Of a stretch of 64,000 nucleotides of DNA, positions 25,031-31,975 are shown piece after piece. The notes beneath the pieces are model-generated. The model ran no database searches. It was given only the letters and a program-made list of their open reading frames with translations, and was not told the origin of the DNA. The stretch is from contig DASUAO010000018.1 in NCBI GenBank assembly GCA_035763745.1, positions 20,476-84,475 of the forward strand, in the 5' to 3' direction. The first letter of the stretch is position 1; each line of letters starts with the position of its first letter. Position numbers and translations under genes: made by a program. The stretch is from DASUAO01 sp035763745 (GTDB lineage Bacteria; Actinomycetota; Acidimicrobiia; IMCC26256; PALSA-555).

Positions 25031-25137
25031 CCCGGTCGGCCCTTCCAGCCGTTCATGTGACGAAAGCGGCCCCCATAGGGGCACATTCGGTCACGAGAAC
25101 GGGAGGCGGGGCACATCCCGTCACGAGAACGGGCTAC
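25021..25137. repeat. GTTCTCGTGAC repeat array, right flank of the DUF559 gene
   Basis: Forward copies lie at 25021-25031 and, with two changes (GTTCATGTGAC), at 25051-25061. Inverted copies (GTCACGAGAAC) lie at 25090-25100 and 25120-25130. The last two belong to a 30-bp tandem duplication (25078-25107, 25108-25137). The inner pair folds around CCCCATAGGGG into an imperfect stem of about 25 bp. Spacing is close to 30 bp. Confidence 0.85.
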
Positions 25138-25520
25138 CCGCGGGCTGCCTTCGCCAACGCTCCGGGGTCCTCGTAGTACTCGCGCCACCACGCGATGACA
25201 CCGTCGCGCAGCTCGCAGACGCTCATCCCCCGCCACTCGATGCGGGTCGCGTCGGACCGGCGCTCGACCGCGATCGTCCAGTCGGCGAACACGAGGTTGC
25301 CGTCGGCCGCCAGGTGGTGGAACTCGAACGACAGTGGACGCGCCCAGGCAAGCGAGCTCCGCGACATCGGCTCGTACTCGGCGCGTCCCCGCACGGTGCG
25401 GCCCGGGACGTCGAGCACCACGTCGTCCGCGAAGCACGCGAGGTACGCGTCGAGATCCTCGGCGAGCCACGCGGCTCGCCGCCGTTCGAAGACCTCGCGA
25501 GCGTGGTCGAGGTCCGTCAT
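25134..25520 (-). CDS. SnoaL-like / NTF2-fold protein
   Basis: This 128-residue protein (MTDLDHAREVFERRRAAWLA) has the NTF2-like layout: an N-terminal helix, AYLACFADDVVLDVPGRTVR, YEPMSRSS, then strands ending WRGMSVCELRDGVIAWWREY. SnoaL-like proteins act as cyclases, isomerases or hydrolases on polyketides and steroids; ketosteroid isomerase has this fold. Its ATG overlaps the stop of the esterase gene (ATGA), and it is the last gene of the ipd operon. A steroid-intermediate substrate is a reasonable guess. Confidence 0.75.
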   Translation of the reverse strand: MTDLDHAREVFERRRAAWLAEDLDAYLACFADDVVLDVPGRTVRGRAEYEPMSRSSLAWARPLSFEFHHLAADGNLVFADWTIAVERRSDATRIEWRGMSVCELRDGVIAWWREYYEDPGALAKAARG

Positions 25521-26683
25521 GCGGTCGCCTCGTAGCAGGCCGCGATCAGGGACTGGGATCGCTGGTCGGCATCCGACATCGACAGCTGCATCTGGTTCAT
25601 CACGTACGCGAACGACAGACCGCGGTCGGGGTCGGCGAACGCCACCGAACCGCCCGCGCCGGAGTGGCCGAACGCCTTCGCTCCGGCCAGCGGACCGAAG
25701 GTCGGTGAGAGGCCGAACCCGAGGCCGAAGGTGAGGGGCTGGCCGATCACGCAGTCCTTCCCGCTCGACTGCACCTCGGTCGCACGGGCGACTGTCTCGT
25801 CCGAGAGCAGCCGGACACCGTCGACCTCGTCGAGGCACGCGGCGTACATGCGTGAGAGCGATCGTGCATCGCCGTGGCCGTTCGACGACGGCATCTGCGC
25901 GGCCCGCATCCGGCGGGTGTTCCACATGTCGTCGTACCCGAACAGCTGCGCAGGGCCGCCCATCACCCGCCCGAGCAGGGTCGACGTGTCGCGCAGCACC
26001 TGCTCGGCGAGCTTCTCGACCTCCGGGTCGTCGAAGCGCGCCGGGTAGAGCGTCGCGACGCGCGCGTCCTCCGACTCCGGGACGCCGACGAAGAAGTCGA
26101 GCCCGAGCGGGTCGACGATCTCGCGCGCGACATACTCCCCCGGCATCCGTCCCGTGATCCGTCGGATGATCTCGCCGGTGATCCACCCGTAGGAGCGAGC
26201 GTGGTATCCGTGCTGAGCCCCCGGCTCCCAGCTCGGCTCCTGGGCGGCGATCGCCTCGACCACCGGGTCCCACGCGGCGACGTCGTCGAGGGTGAGGTCG
26301 GGCGCATCCACCGCCGCGAGCCCGGCCCGGTGCGAGAGCACCCAGCGGACGGGGATCTCACCCTTGCCGAACGCCCCGAACTCGGGCCAGTAGCGGGCGA
26401 CCGGCGCATCGGGGTCGAGATCGCCGCGCTCGATCAGCTGGTTCGCGGCGATGGCCGTGACCCCCTTCGTGCACGAGAAGACGATGACGATCGTGTCACG
26501 CGTCCACGGCCGACCGGCTTCCTGGTCCGCGAGGCCGCCCCACACGTCGACGACCGGTTCGCCGTCGACATGGAGACAGCACGCCGCGCCGACGTCGCGG
26601 CGCTCTGCGAAGTTGGAGAGGAACGCGTCGGCGACCCGTTCGAACCCCGGCGCGACGCTCCCCTGGAGCTCGATGCCACTCAT
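25517..26683 (-). CDS. Serine hydrolase of the beta-lactamase/family VIII esterase fold
   Basis: The 388-residue protein has the catalytic SxxK at S70-K73 (FSCTKGVTAI), a YHARSYG segment in the place of the YxN motif, and HSGAGGS as the third element. WGGLADQEAGRPWTRDTIVI is typical of LipE/LipL-like actinobacterial esterases. It probably hydrolyses an ester or lactone rather than a beta-lactam. It lies in the ipd operon, linked to ipdC by three tandem five-codon minicistrons, and overlaps the SnoaL gene by ATGA. It may process a lactone or shunt product of ring C/D degradation; this is inference. Confidence 0.8.
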   Translation of the reverse strand: MSGIELQGSVAPGFERVADAFLSNFAERRDVGAACCLHVDGEPVVDVWGGLADQEAGRPWTRDTIVIVFSCTKGVTAIAANQLIERGDLDPDAPVARYWPEFGAFGKGEIPVRWVLSHRAGLAAVDAPDLTLDDVAAWDPVVEAIAAQEPSWEPGAQHGYHARSYGWITGEIIRRITGRMPGEYVAREIVDPLGLDFFVGVPESEDARVATLYPARFDDPEVEKLAEQVLRDTSTLLGRVMGGPAQLFGYDDMWNTRRMRAAQMPSSNGHGDARSLSRMYAACLDEVDGVRLLSDETVARATEVQSSGKDCVIGQPLTFGLGFGLSPTFGPLAGAKAFGHSGAGGSVAFADPDRGLSFAYVMNQMQLSMSDADQRSQSLIAACYEATA

Positions 26684-26725
26684 CGAACTCGGCTCATCGG
26701 GCTCGGCTCATCGGGCTCGGCTCAT
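26680..26725 (-). CDS. Three chained five-codon minicistrons (14-bp tandem repeat)
   Basis: From the ipdC stop, three units follow, at 26725-26708, 26711-26694 and 26697-26680. The first two are ATGAGCCGAGCCCGATGA (MSRAR), the third has GTT for GCC (MSRVR). Each TGA overlaps the next ATG, the last one being ATG 26683 of the esterase. This makes four successive ATGA junctions. A role in passing ribosomes across the gap is inferred. Confidence 0.45.
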
Positions 26726-27777
26726 GGTGCGAGCCGCTCCAGCGCGGCTTCGGCCTCGGCGATGATGCGGTCGAGCAGCTCGGCGACCGTCGGCAGGTCC
26801 TCGATCACGCCGACGACCTGACCGCTCGCCATCACGCCGAGATCGGCGCGACCGTCGACCATCGCAGCCTTGAGCAGCATGGGGGTGTTCGCCGCCATCA
26901 CCACCTGGCTCCACGAGAGGTCCTGGGACTTCCGCATCGCGCGGCCTTCACGCAACATGTCGGTCCACGAGATCCCCGAGAGGCGCTGGAACCGGAGCGC
27001 GTTGCGCAGCGCGCGGGGCACGCTCGTGAGCGCCCCGCTGCGGTCGAGCCGTTCGGTGAACTCGGTCCGCAGCACCCGGTGCGGGACCCCGTCGACCTGG
27101 GTGGTCACGAGCGTGTCGGTGACGGCCTTGTCGAGGTACACCTGCTTGACCGCATCGCCGACGGTGCTGTCCTGGGTGAGCAGGAACCGCGTGCCCATCG
27201 CGACGCCGCTCGCCCCGTACGCGAGTGCTGCCACGAGGCCTCGGCCGTCGAAGAACCCGCCTGCTGCGATCACTGGTAGGTCGACCGTGTCGACGACCTG
27301 GGGCAGCAGCAGCGTCGTCGGAACGGAGCCCGTGTGCCCGCCGCCCTCGCCGCCCTGCACGAGGACGGCGTCGACTCCCCACGCGGCGACCTTCTCGGCG
27401 TGGCGGCGGGCGCCGATCGACGGGATCACGACGACTCCGGCGTCCTTGAGCCGCTTGATCAGCGCCTCGTTCGGCGCGAGCGCGAACGAGGCGACCTTGA
27501 CGCCCTGCGAGATCAGCAGCTCGCAACGCTCAGGGGCGTCGGGAGCATCGGAGCGCAGGTTGACGCCGAAGGACCTGTCGGTGCGGTCCTTGGTCTCGCC
27601 GATGGCACGGACCAGCTCGTCGTAGTCCATCGTGCCCGCCGCGAGGATCCCGAGCCCGCCGGCGTTGGAGGTCGCGGCCGTCAGGCGGGGGCCGGCCACC
27701 CAGCCCATCCCGGTCTGCACGATCGGACGCTCGATCTCGCACAGGTCGCAGAGCGCGGTGTGCAGGGCTGCGTGCAT
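26722..27777 (-). CDS. ipdC: IpdC-like FMN-dependent oxidoreductase (nitronate-monooxygenase fold)
   Basis: ATG 27777 gives 351 residues of the NPD/2-nitropropane dioxygenase TIM barrel: PIVQTGMGWVAGPRLTAATS at the N-terminus, VNLRSDAPDAPE, VLVQGGEGGGHTGSVPTTLL (phosphate-binding loop), PVIAAGGFFDGRGLVAALAY and GVAMGTRFLLTQ. In mycobacteria IpdC (Rv3553) is next to ipdA and ipdB and oxidises a hydroxylated HIC-CoA intermediate just before ring D hydrolysis. The same neighbours here support the assignment. It overlaps ipdB by one base (TGATG), and its stop begins the minicistron chain. Confidence 0.85.
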   Translation of the reverse strand: MHAALHTALCDLCEIERPIVQTGMGWVAGPRLTAATSNAGGLGILAAGTMDYDELVRAIGETKDRTDRSFGVNLRSDAPDAPERCELLISQGVKVASFALAPNEALIKRLKDAGVVVIPSIGARRHAEKVAAWGVDAVLVQGGEGGGHTGSVPTTLLLPQVVDTVDLPVIAAGGFFDGRGLVAALAYGASGVAMGTRFLLTQDSTVGDAVKQVYLDKAVTDTLVTTQVDGVPHRVLRTEFTERLDRSGALTSVPRALRNALRFQRLSGISWTDMLREGRAMRKSQDLSWSQVVMAANTPMLLKAAMVDGRADLGVMASGQVVGVIEDLPTVAELLDRIIAEAEAALERLAP

Positions 27778-28544
27778 CAGGGCGCGGGCACCTCGGCGAC
27801 GCGCAGTCCGTCGGGATCGAGGACATCGCGCAGCAGGCGGAGGTCCTCGTCGGTGGGTGCCCGGGTCTCGGGGACGTCGTCGGGGACGACGAGCGCGAAC
27901 CCGGTCGCCTCGACCACGGCGTCGACGCTCACGCCGGGGTGGACCGAGCGAAGGCGCATCGCGTGGTCCGGCGTCTCGAAGTCGAACACCCCGAGGTTCG
28001 AGATGACACGACGGATCTCGTGGTGCTCCGTGGCCATCGAACCGGCCGCTGCCGCGCGGTCGTAACCGACGCCCGAGACGCAGTCGACGGACTCCACGAA
28101 CACACGAGGCCCGTGCTGCGGGACGAAGTAGCTCGTCGGGTTGTTGACCGTGTTCCCGGGTGCGCCGCGCACACCGAGCAGCTGGGCCTTGGGCTTCTCC
28201 CATGGTCCGATGCACGCGATGTTCTGGTTGCCGAACCGGTCGACCTGCGTCGCGCCCATCATCACGTGCCGGCGCCCCGACCACACGATGTCGAACATCT
28301 TCCCGAACGGCAGCCACGCCTCGGCCACCCGCGCGGCGTCCGGTCCGGCACCGGCGGGGAGCGGCTCCCCGAGCTGCACGGCGTCGCCGTCGGAGTACAC
28401 GAGGTCGGGCTCGAACGTGAGCGCAGCCAGGCGGCTCCCGAGCGTGGGGATCACGCCGATCGGGCTCGCGAGGATCTCGCCGTCGCCGCGCCACGCCTCG
28501 GCACAAGCGACGACGCACACGTCGGCGATCGTCACGTCGCTCAT
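27777..28544 (-). CDS. ipdB: IpdB, beta subunit of the ring C hydrolase IpdAB (CoA-transferase fold)
   Basis: ATG 28544 gives 255 residues of the CoA-transferase beta fold: ADVCVVACAEAWRGDGEILA, LTFEPDLVYSDGDAV, MMGATQVDRFGNQNIACIGP and GAPGNTVNNPTSYFVPQHGP. In Mycobacterium and Rhodococcus the IpdAB heterodimer does not transfer CoA but opens the last steroid ring of COCHEA-CoA by hydrolysis. Membership of that branch is inferred from the gene order ipdA-ipdB-ipdC with echA20. The start overlaps the ipdA stop (ATGA), as expected for a heterodimer. Confidence 0.87.
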   Translation of the reverse strand: MSDVTIADVCVVACAEAWRGDGEILASPIGVIPTLGSRLAALTFEPDLVYSDGDAVQLGEPLPAGAGPDAARVAEAWLPFGKMFDIVWSGRRHVMMGATQVDRFGNQNIACIGPWEKPKAQLLGVRGAPGNTVNNPTSYFVPQHGPRVFVESVDCVSGVGYDRAAAAGSMATEHHEIRRVISNLGVFDFETPDHAMRLRSVHPGVSVDAVVEATGFALVVPDDVPETRAPTDEDLRLLRDVLDPDGLRVAEVPAP

Positions 28545-29404
28545 CGCACGGCTGCCTCGAGCGATGCCGCCGCGAGCGCCCGGTAGTCGGCCTCGGGGAC
28601 GTCGATGTACCTGGCGCGGAACGCCGCCCACGCGTCGGGGTCCTTCGCGGTCGCGGCGTACTCCTTCTGCAGGGCCTCGTCGCGCTCGTAGTCCGGAACG
28701 CAATGGGTGAAGTGCGCGCCGAGCGGCGCCTCGACCACCCCATCGGTGTAGATGCGGCTGACCCGGATCGACTCGAGCGGGCCCTCGTCGACGAGCGAGC
28801 CCACCGGACGGATCTGCTCGCACGACACGAACGTCCGCGCCGCGGCCATCGCGAACAGGTCGTCGAAGTACCAGTCCGGACCGAGGTACTGGGCGTTCCC
28901 GCGCTCGTCGGCGCGGTTCGCGTGGAGCAACGCCACGTCGAGCCCGAGCGCAGGCATCGCCACCAGCTCCTGGCCGTCGTAGGGCGACGTGACCGTGCGC
29001 ATGTCGGCGTTCACCTCGAGGATCGCCGAGCCCAGGCCGGCGCGGCACGGCAGGAACGAGACCCGCCACGCCGCGGCCCGTAAGCCGAGCTGGAGCATCC
29101 CCTCGTCGAGCTCCATCGCCTTGATCGTCCCGTTCTGGCGGGCAGCCCGAAAGTGCGGCTCGAGCGGGATGGAGTCGAGCGAGACGAACCCGTACACCGC
29201 CTTCTCGACCTTGCCCGCGGCGCAGAGCATCCCGACGTCGGGGCCCCCGTAGCTCACGATGGTGAGGTCGGTGAGGTCGGAGCGGAGGATCGCCCGCAGG
29301 ATCGACATCGGCTTGCGGCGCGAGCCCCAGCCGCCGACCCCGATCGTCATCCCGTCGCGCAGCTCCGCGACGACGTCCTCCTCGGTCATCCGCTTGTCGG
29401 TCAT
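28541..29404 (-). CDS. ipdA: IpdA, alpha subunit of the ring C hydrolase IpdAB (CoA-transferase fold)
   Basis: ATG 29404 gives 287 residues. MTEEDVVAELRDGMTIGVGG WGSRRKPM is the nucleotide-binding start of alpha CoA-transferases, and IVSYGGPDVGMLCAAGKVEK and VALLHANRADERGNAQYLGP follow. The segment IKAMELDEGMLQLGLRAAA (about 94-112) covers the position where characterised IpdA has its essential Glu. IpdAB hydrolyses the carbocyclic ring of COCHEA-CoA. ATG overlaps the stop of the ltp-like gene; its own stop overlaps ipdB, both by ATGA. Confidence 0.87.
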   Translation of the reverse strand: MTDKRMTEEDVVAELRDGMTIGVGGWGSRRKPMSILRAILRSDLTDLTIVSYGGPDVGMLCAAGKVEKAVYGFVSLDSIPLEPHFRAARQNGTIKAMELDEGMLQLGLRAAAWRVSFLPCRAGLGSAILEVNADMRTVTSPYDGQELVAMPALGLDVALLHANRADERGNAQYLGPDWYFDDLFAMAAARTFVSCEQIRPVGSLVDEGPLESIRVSRIYTDGVVEAPLGAHFTHCVPDYERDEALQKEYAATAKDPDAWAAFRARYIDVPEADYRALAAASLEAAVR

Positions 29405-30591
29405 GCGGTCACGATCACGCAGCTGCCGTGGCCGAACAGGCCCTGATTGATCGAGAGGCCGACGTTCGCGCCCTCGACCTGGCGCTGCCCGGCCTCGCCG
29501 CGCACCTGCCAGGTGAGCTCGCACACCTGGGCGATGGCCTGCGCGGGGATCGCCTCGCCGAAGCAGGCGAGCCCACCGCTCGGGTTGACGGGGACACGCC
29601 CGCCGAGCGTCGTCGCACCGGAGTGCAGGAGCGCCTCGGCCTCGCCTGGCGCGCACAGGCCGATGTTCTCGTACCAGTCGAGCTCGAGCGCGGTGGAGAG
29701 GTCATAGACCTCCGCGCACGAGATGTCGTCGGGACCGAGGCCGGCCTCCTCGTACGCCGCGTGGGCGATCGCGTCGCGGAAGGGGCGAGGTGCCGCCGGC
29801 GCACCCACCGCGGAGTCCGTCGCGATGTCGGGCATGTCGAGGTACGTGTTCGGGTACGAGGGCGTGACGGTAGAGAGCCCGGCGATCCGGACGTGGCGAC
29901 CGCGGTCGGCCATCTTGGCGGCGTACTCCGCGCTCGCGAGCACCACTGCCGCGCCACCGTCGCTCGTCGCGCAGATGTCGACGAGTCGGAGCGGGTCGGC
30001 GACGACGGGCGACTCGGCGATGTCGTCCTCGGTGAACTCCTTGCGGTACCGCGCGTTCGGGTTCGAGAGCCCGTGGCGGCTGTTCTTCACCTTGACGGCC
30101 GCGAAGTCCTTCGTGGTCGTGCCGTAGAGCTCCATCCGACGGCGGGCGTACAACGCGAAGTAGGTGGGGTTCGTTGCACCGAGCACGTGGAACCGCAGCC
30201 AGTCGGGGTCCTCGGGACGCTCACCGGGGAGCGGACCGAAGAAGCCCTTGGGGGCGGTGTCGGCGCCGACCACGACCGCGACATCGGCCATGCCGGCCCG
30301 GATGCGCGCCCGAGCCGCTTCGATGGCGACGGCCCCGCTCGCGCACGCGGCGTAGCTCGACGACACGGGCACGCCACGCCAGCCCAGCGCCTGGGCGAAG
30401 GTGGAGCCGGAGACGTAGCCCGGGTACCCGTTGCGCATCGTGTTCCCGGCCGCGAGATAGTCGACGTCGTCCCAGGAGAGGCCGGCGTCGGCGAGCGCCG
30501 CGCGTGCCGCGACCGCGCCGTACTCGACGAAGCTCTTGCCCCACTTCCCCCAGGGGTGCATCCCCACGCCGAGGATCGCGACGTCGCTCAT
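29401..30591 (-). CDS. Thiolase-fold lipid-transfer protein (SCPx/Ltp-like)
   Basis: This 396-residue protein has the thiolase fold: VAILGVGMHPWGKWGKSFVE, YAACASGAVAIEAARARIRA with the nucleophile-position Cys, DICATSDGGAAVVLAS and VPVNPSGGLACFGEAIPAQA. The usual GHPIGATG loop reads FGEAIPAQ, so the canonical His is replaced. This points to the Ltp/SCPx-like branch, which includes the retro-aldolase Ltp2 that works with a DUF35 partner. The DUF35 gene is immediately upstream, joined by a 15-codon minicistron. It may carry out a thiolytic or aldol cleavage in steroid breakdown. The exact step is unknown. Confidence 0.78.
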   Translation of the reverse strand: MSDVAILGVGMHPWGKWGKSFVEYGAVAARAALADAGLSWDDVDYLAAGNTMRNGYPGYVSGSTFAQALGWRGVPVSSSYAACASGAVAIEAARARIRAGMADVAVVVGADTAPKGFFGPLPGERPEDPDWLRFHVLGATNPTYFALYARRRMELYGTTTKDFAAVKVKNSRHGLSNPNARYRKEFTEDDIAESPVVADPLRLVDICATSDGGAAVVLASAEYAAKMADRGRHVRIAGLSTVTPSYPNTYLDMPDIATDSAVGAPAAPRPFRDAIAHAAYEEAGLGPDDISCAEVYDLSTALELDWYENIGLCAPGEAEALLHSGATTLGGRVPVNPSGGLACFGEAIPAQAIAQVCELTWQVRGEAGQRQVEGANVGLSINQGLFGHGSCVIVTA

Positions 30592-30635
30592 CTCGCTACC
30601 TGCATCCGGCCGCTTCCTTCATCCGCAACCTTCAT
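30588..30635 (-). CDS. 15-codon coupling minicistron between DUF35 and ltp-like genes
   Basis: MKVADEGSGRMQVAR begins at ATG 30635, overlapping the DUF35 stop (ATGA), and ends in a TGA overlapping ATG 30591 of the ltp-like gene (ATGA). It fills the only other gap in the operon. ATGAAGG occurs twice inside it, suggesting origin by a short duplication of the DUF35 end. Confidence 0.45.
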   Translation of the reverse strand: MKVADEGSGRMQVAR

Positions 30636-31075
30636 TGGGCAACCTTCCACTTCCACACCGTACGGACCTCGTCGTCGGTCTCGAAGAAGTCCTCGACGAC
30701 GAGCTCCATCTCCTGGCCGAGCGAGAGTGCCCCGACGTCGGTCCCCCGCGCGAGCTGGCCGAGCACGACCATCTGCTCCTCGGCGAGCTCGACCGCCGCG
30801 ACGCCGTAGGGCTCGAAGGGCTCGTCGCCCTGCGGCGCCGGGTACGGCGGGGGCGGCGCGTAGCGGTTGTCGGTGAACGACCACAGCGTCCCGCGGGGCG
30901 AGAGCTCGACGTCGGTGAGCTCGGTCCCGTCACACGCCGGGTTGCGGCAGAACGACCACTGCTTCGGGAAGAACGACGCACCGCACGTCGGGCAGCGCCC
31001 GCCGAGCAGGCGGCCGGAGCCGTCGGATTCCTCTCGGAACATCCCCTCGATCACGGGCACGCGCGCCTTGCTCAC
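30632..31075 (-). CDS. DUF35 OB-fold/zinc-ribbon protein (acyl-CoA-binding partner)
   Basis: The 147-residue protein has an N-terminal helix, a zinc ribbon with Cys28, Cys31, Cys43 and Cys48 (RCPTCG ... FCRNPAC) and a C-terminal OB fold (about 55-147; GTLWSFTDNRYAPPPPYP, VLGQLARGTDVGALSLGQEM). DUF35 proteins support thiolase-fold enzymes; in mycobacterial sterol side-chain loss a DUF35 domain forms the aldolase complex with Ltp2. Here its partner is probably the thiolase-like protein encoded next. The start overlaps the echA20 stop (ATGA). Confidence 0.85.
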   Translation of the reverse strand: MSKARVPVIEGMFREESDGSGRLLGGRCPTCGASFFPKQWSFCRNPACDGTELTDVELSPRGTLWSFTDNRYAPPPPYPAPQGDEPFEPYGVAAVELAEEQMVVLGQLARGTDVGALSLGQEMELVVEDFFETDDEVRTVWKWKVAQ

Positions 31076-31863
31076 GATCCGTCGCCTCCTTCGCTGGCCG
31101 GGCCGCCACCGACGTCGGCCTCCCGCTTGTCGACGAACGCCTGGCGCAGCTCGTCGGAGTCGCCCCAGAGGTTGAGCTCGAAGGTGAAGCCCTGCTCGAA
31201 CCGGTAGGAACGCTTCACGTCGACGGGGTCGATCGCGTTGAGCGACTCCTTCGCCCGCCGCATCACGATCGGGCTCTTCTTCGCGATGACCGCCGCGATC
31301 TCACGTGCGGCGTCCATGAGCTCGGCGCGCGGCACGACCCGCTCGACGCTACCGAACTCGAACAGCTCCGCCGCGGTGATCATCTGCCCGGTGAGGAACA
31401 TCGTGCGCATCTTCTTGTACGGCACGAGCCGGGCCAGGTGCGTGGCCACGCCGAGCGCGCCGCGGTCGACCTCCGGGACCCCGAAGGTGGCGTCGTCGGC
31501 GGCGACGAGGATGTCGGCATTGCCCGCGATCCCCACCCCGCCCCCGAGGCAGTGGCCGTGGACGGCGGCGATGACCGGAACCTCGCAGTCGTACACCGCC
31601 GCGAACGTCTCGTAGCACCCCCGGTTCACGCCGATGAGCGACTCGTGGGTGGGGTCGGCCGCGAGCTCCTTGATGTCGACGCCGACCTGGAACGCGCGCA
31701 GCTCGGGGTTGGCGGCGATGATCACGGCCCGGACCTCCGGGTCGCGGCCGTGCCGGCGAATCGTGTCGGCGAGCTCGAACCACCCCGCGACGGGGAGCGC
31801 GTTCACGGGAGGGTTGTCGAGGACGATCTCCGCGACGTGGTCGCGGACCTCGGTCCGGATCAT
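31072..31863 (-). CDS. echA20: EchA20-like crotonase (steroid ring D hydrolase)
   Basis: A 263-residue crotonase beginning MIRTEVRDHVAEIVLDNPPV. The oxyanion-hole segments are AFQVGVDIKELA and VIAAVHGHCLGGGVGIAGNA. FGVPEVDRGALGVATHLARL follows. In mycobacteria EchA20 (Rv3550) sits beside ipdA/ipdB and hydrolyses ring D of HIEC-CoA to give COCHEA-CoA, the IpdAB substrate. The same neighbourhood supports the role here. It is the first gene of the eight-gene minus-strand operon. A repetitive 16-codon leader frame lies 10 bases upstream. Confidence 0.83.
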   Translation of the reverse strand: MIRTEVRDHVAEIVLDNPPVNALPVAGWFELADTIRRHGRDPEVRAVIIAANPELRAFQVGVDIKELAADPTHESLIGVNRGCYETFAAVYDCEVPVIAAVHGHCLGGGVGIAGNADILVAADDATFGVPEVDRGALGVATHLARLVPYKKMRTMFLTGQMITAAELFEFGSVERVVPRAELMDAAREIAAVIAKKSPIVMRRAKESLNAIDPVDVKRSYRFEQGFTFELNLWGDSDELRQAFVDKREADVGGGPASEGGDGS

Positions 31864-31873
31864 GGCGTCCCGA

Positions 31874-31924
31874 TCACTGCGCGGGCCGAGTCATGGCGGG
31901 CCGAGTCATGGCGGGCCGAGTCAT
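31874..31924 (-). CDS. 16-codon repetitive leader minicistron before echA20
   Basis: Three 15-bp units, each containing an ATG, give MTRPAMTRPAMTRPAQ and a stop 10 bases before ATG 31863. Any of the three ATGs could start it. It could couple or attenuate translation of the operon's first gene. The plus strand of the same repeats reads MAGRV repeats and is not considered coding. Confidence 0.4.
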   Translation of the reverse strand: MTRPAMTRPAMTRPAQ

Positions 31925-31963
31925 GGCGGGGAGGTTACCCGTCGCCCATGACGACCCGTCAGG

Positions 31964-31969
31964 TACCGT
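31964..31969 (+). promoter_or_regulatory. -10 box (TACCGT) of a probable leaderless promoter
   Basis: TACCGT lies 6 nt before ATG 31976 of the SDR gene. No Shine-Dalgarno sequence is present. Confidence 0.5.
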
Positions 31970-31975
31970 CGCACC

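Noticed and set aside
23956..25137. Repeats spaced by about 30 bp looked at first like a degenerate CRISPR array.
   Set aside because: The conserved core is only 11 bp, copies face both ways, there are just 3 and 4 copies split by a gene, and no cas genes are present.
31885..31951. Plus-strand frame with MAGRV repeats as an N-terminal part of the SDR.
   Set aside because: It is in a different frame from the SDR, and the SDR start at 31976 has its own -10 box and canonical N-terminus.
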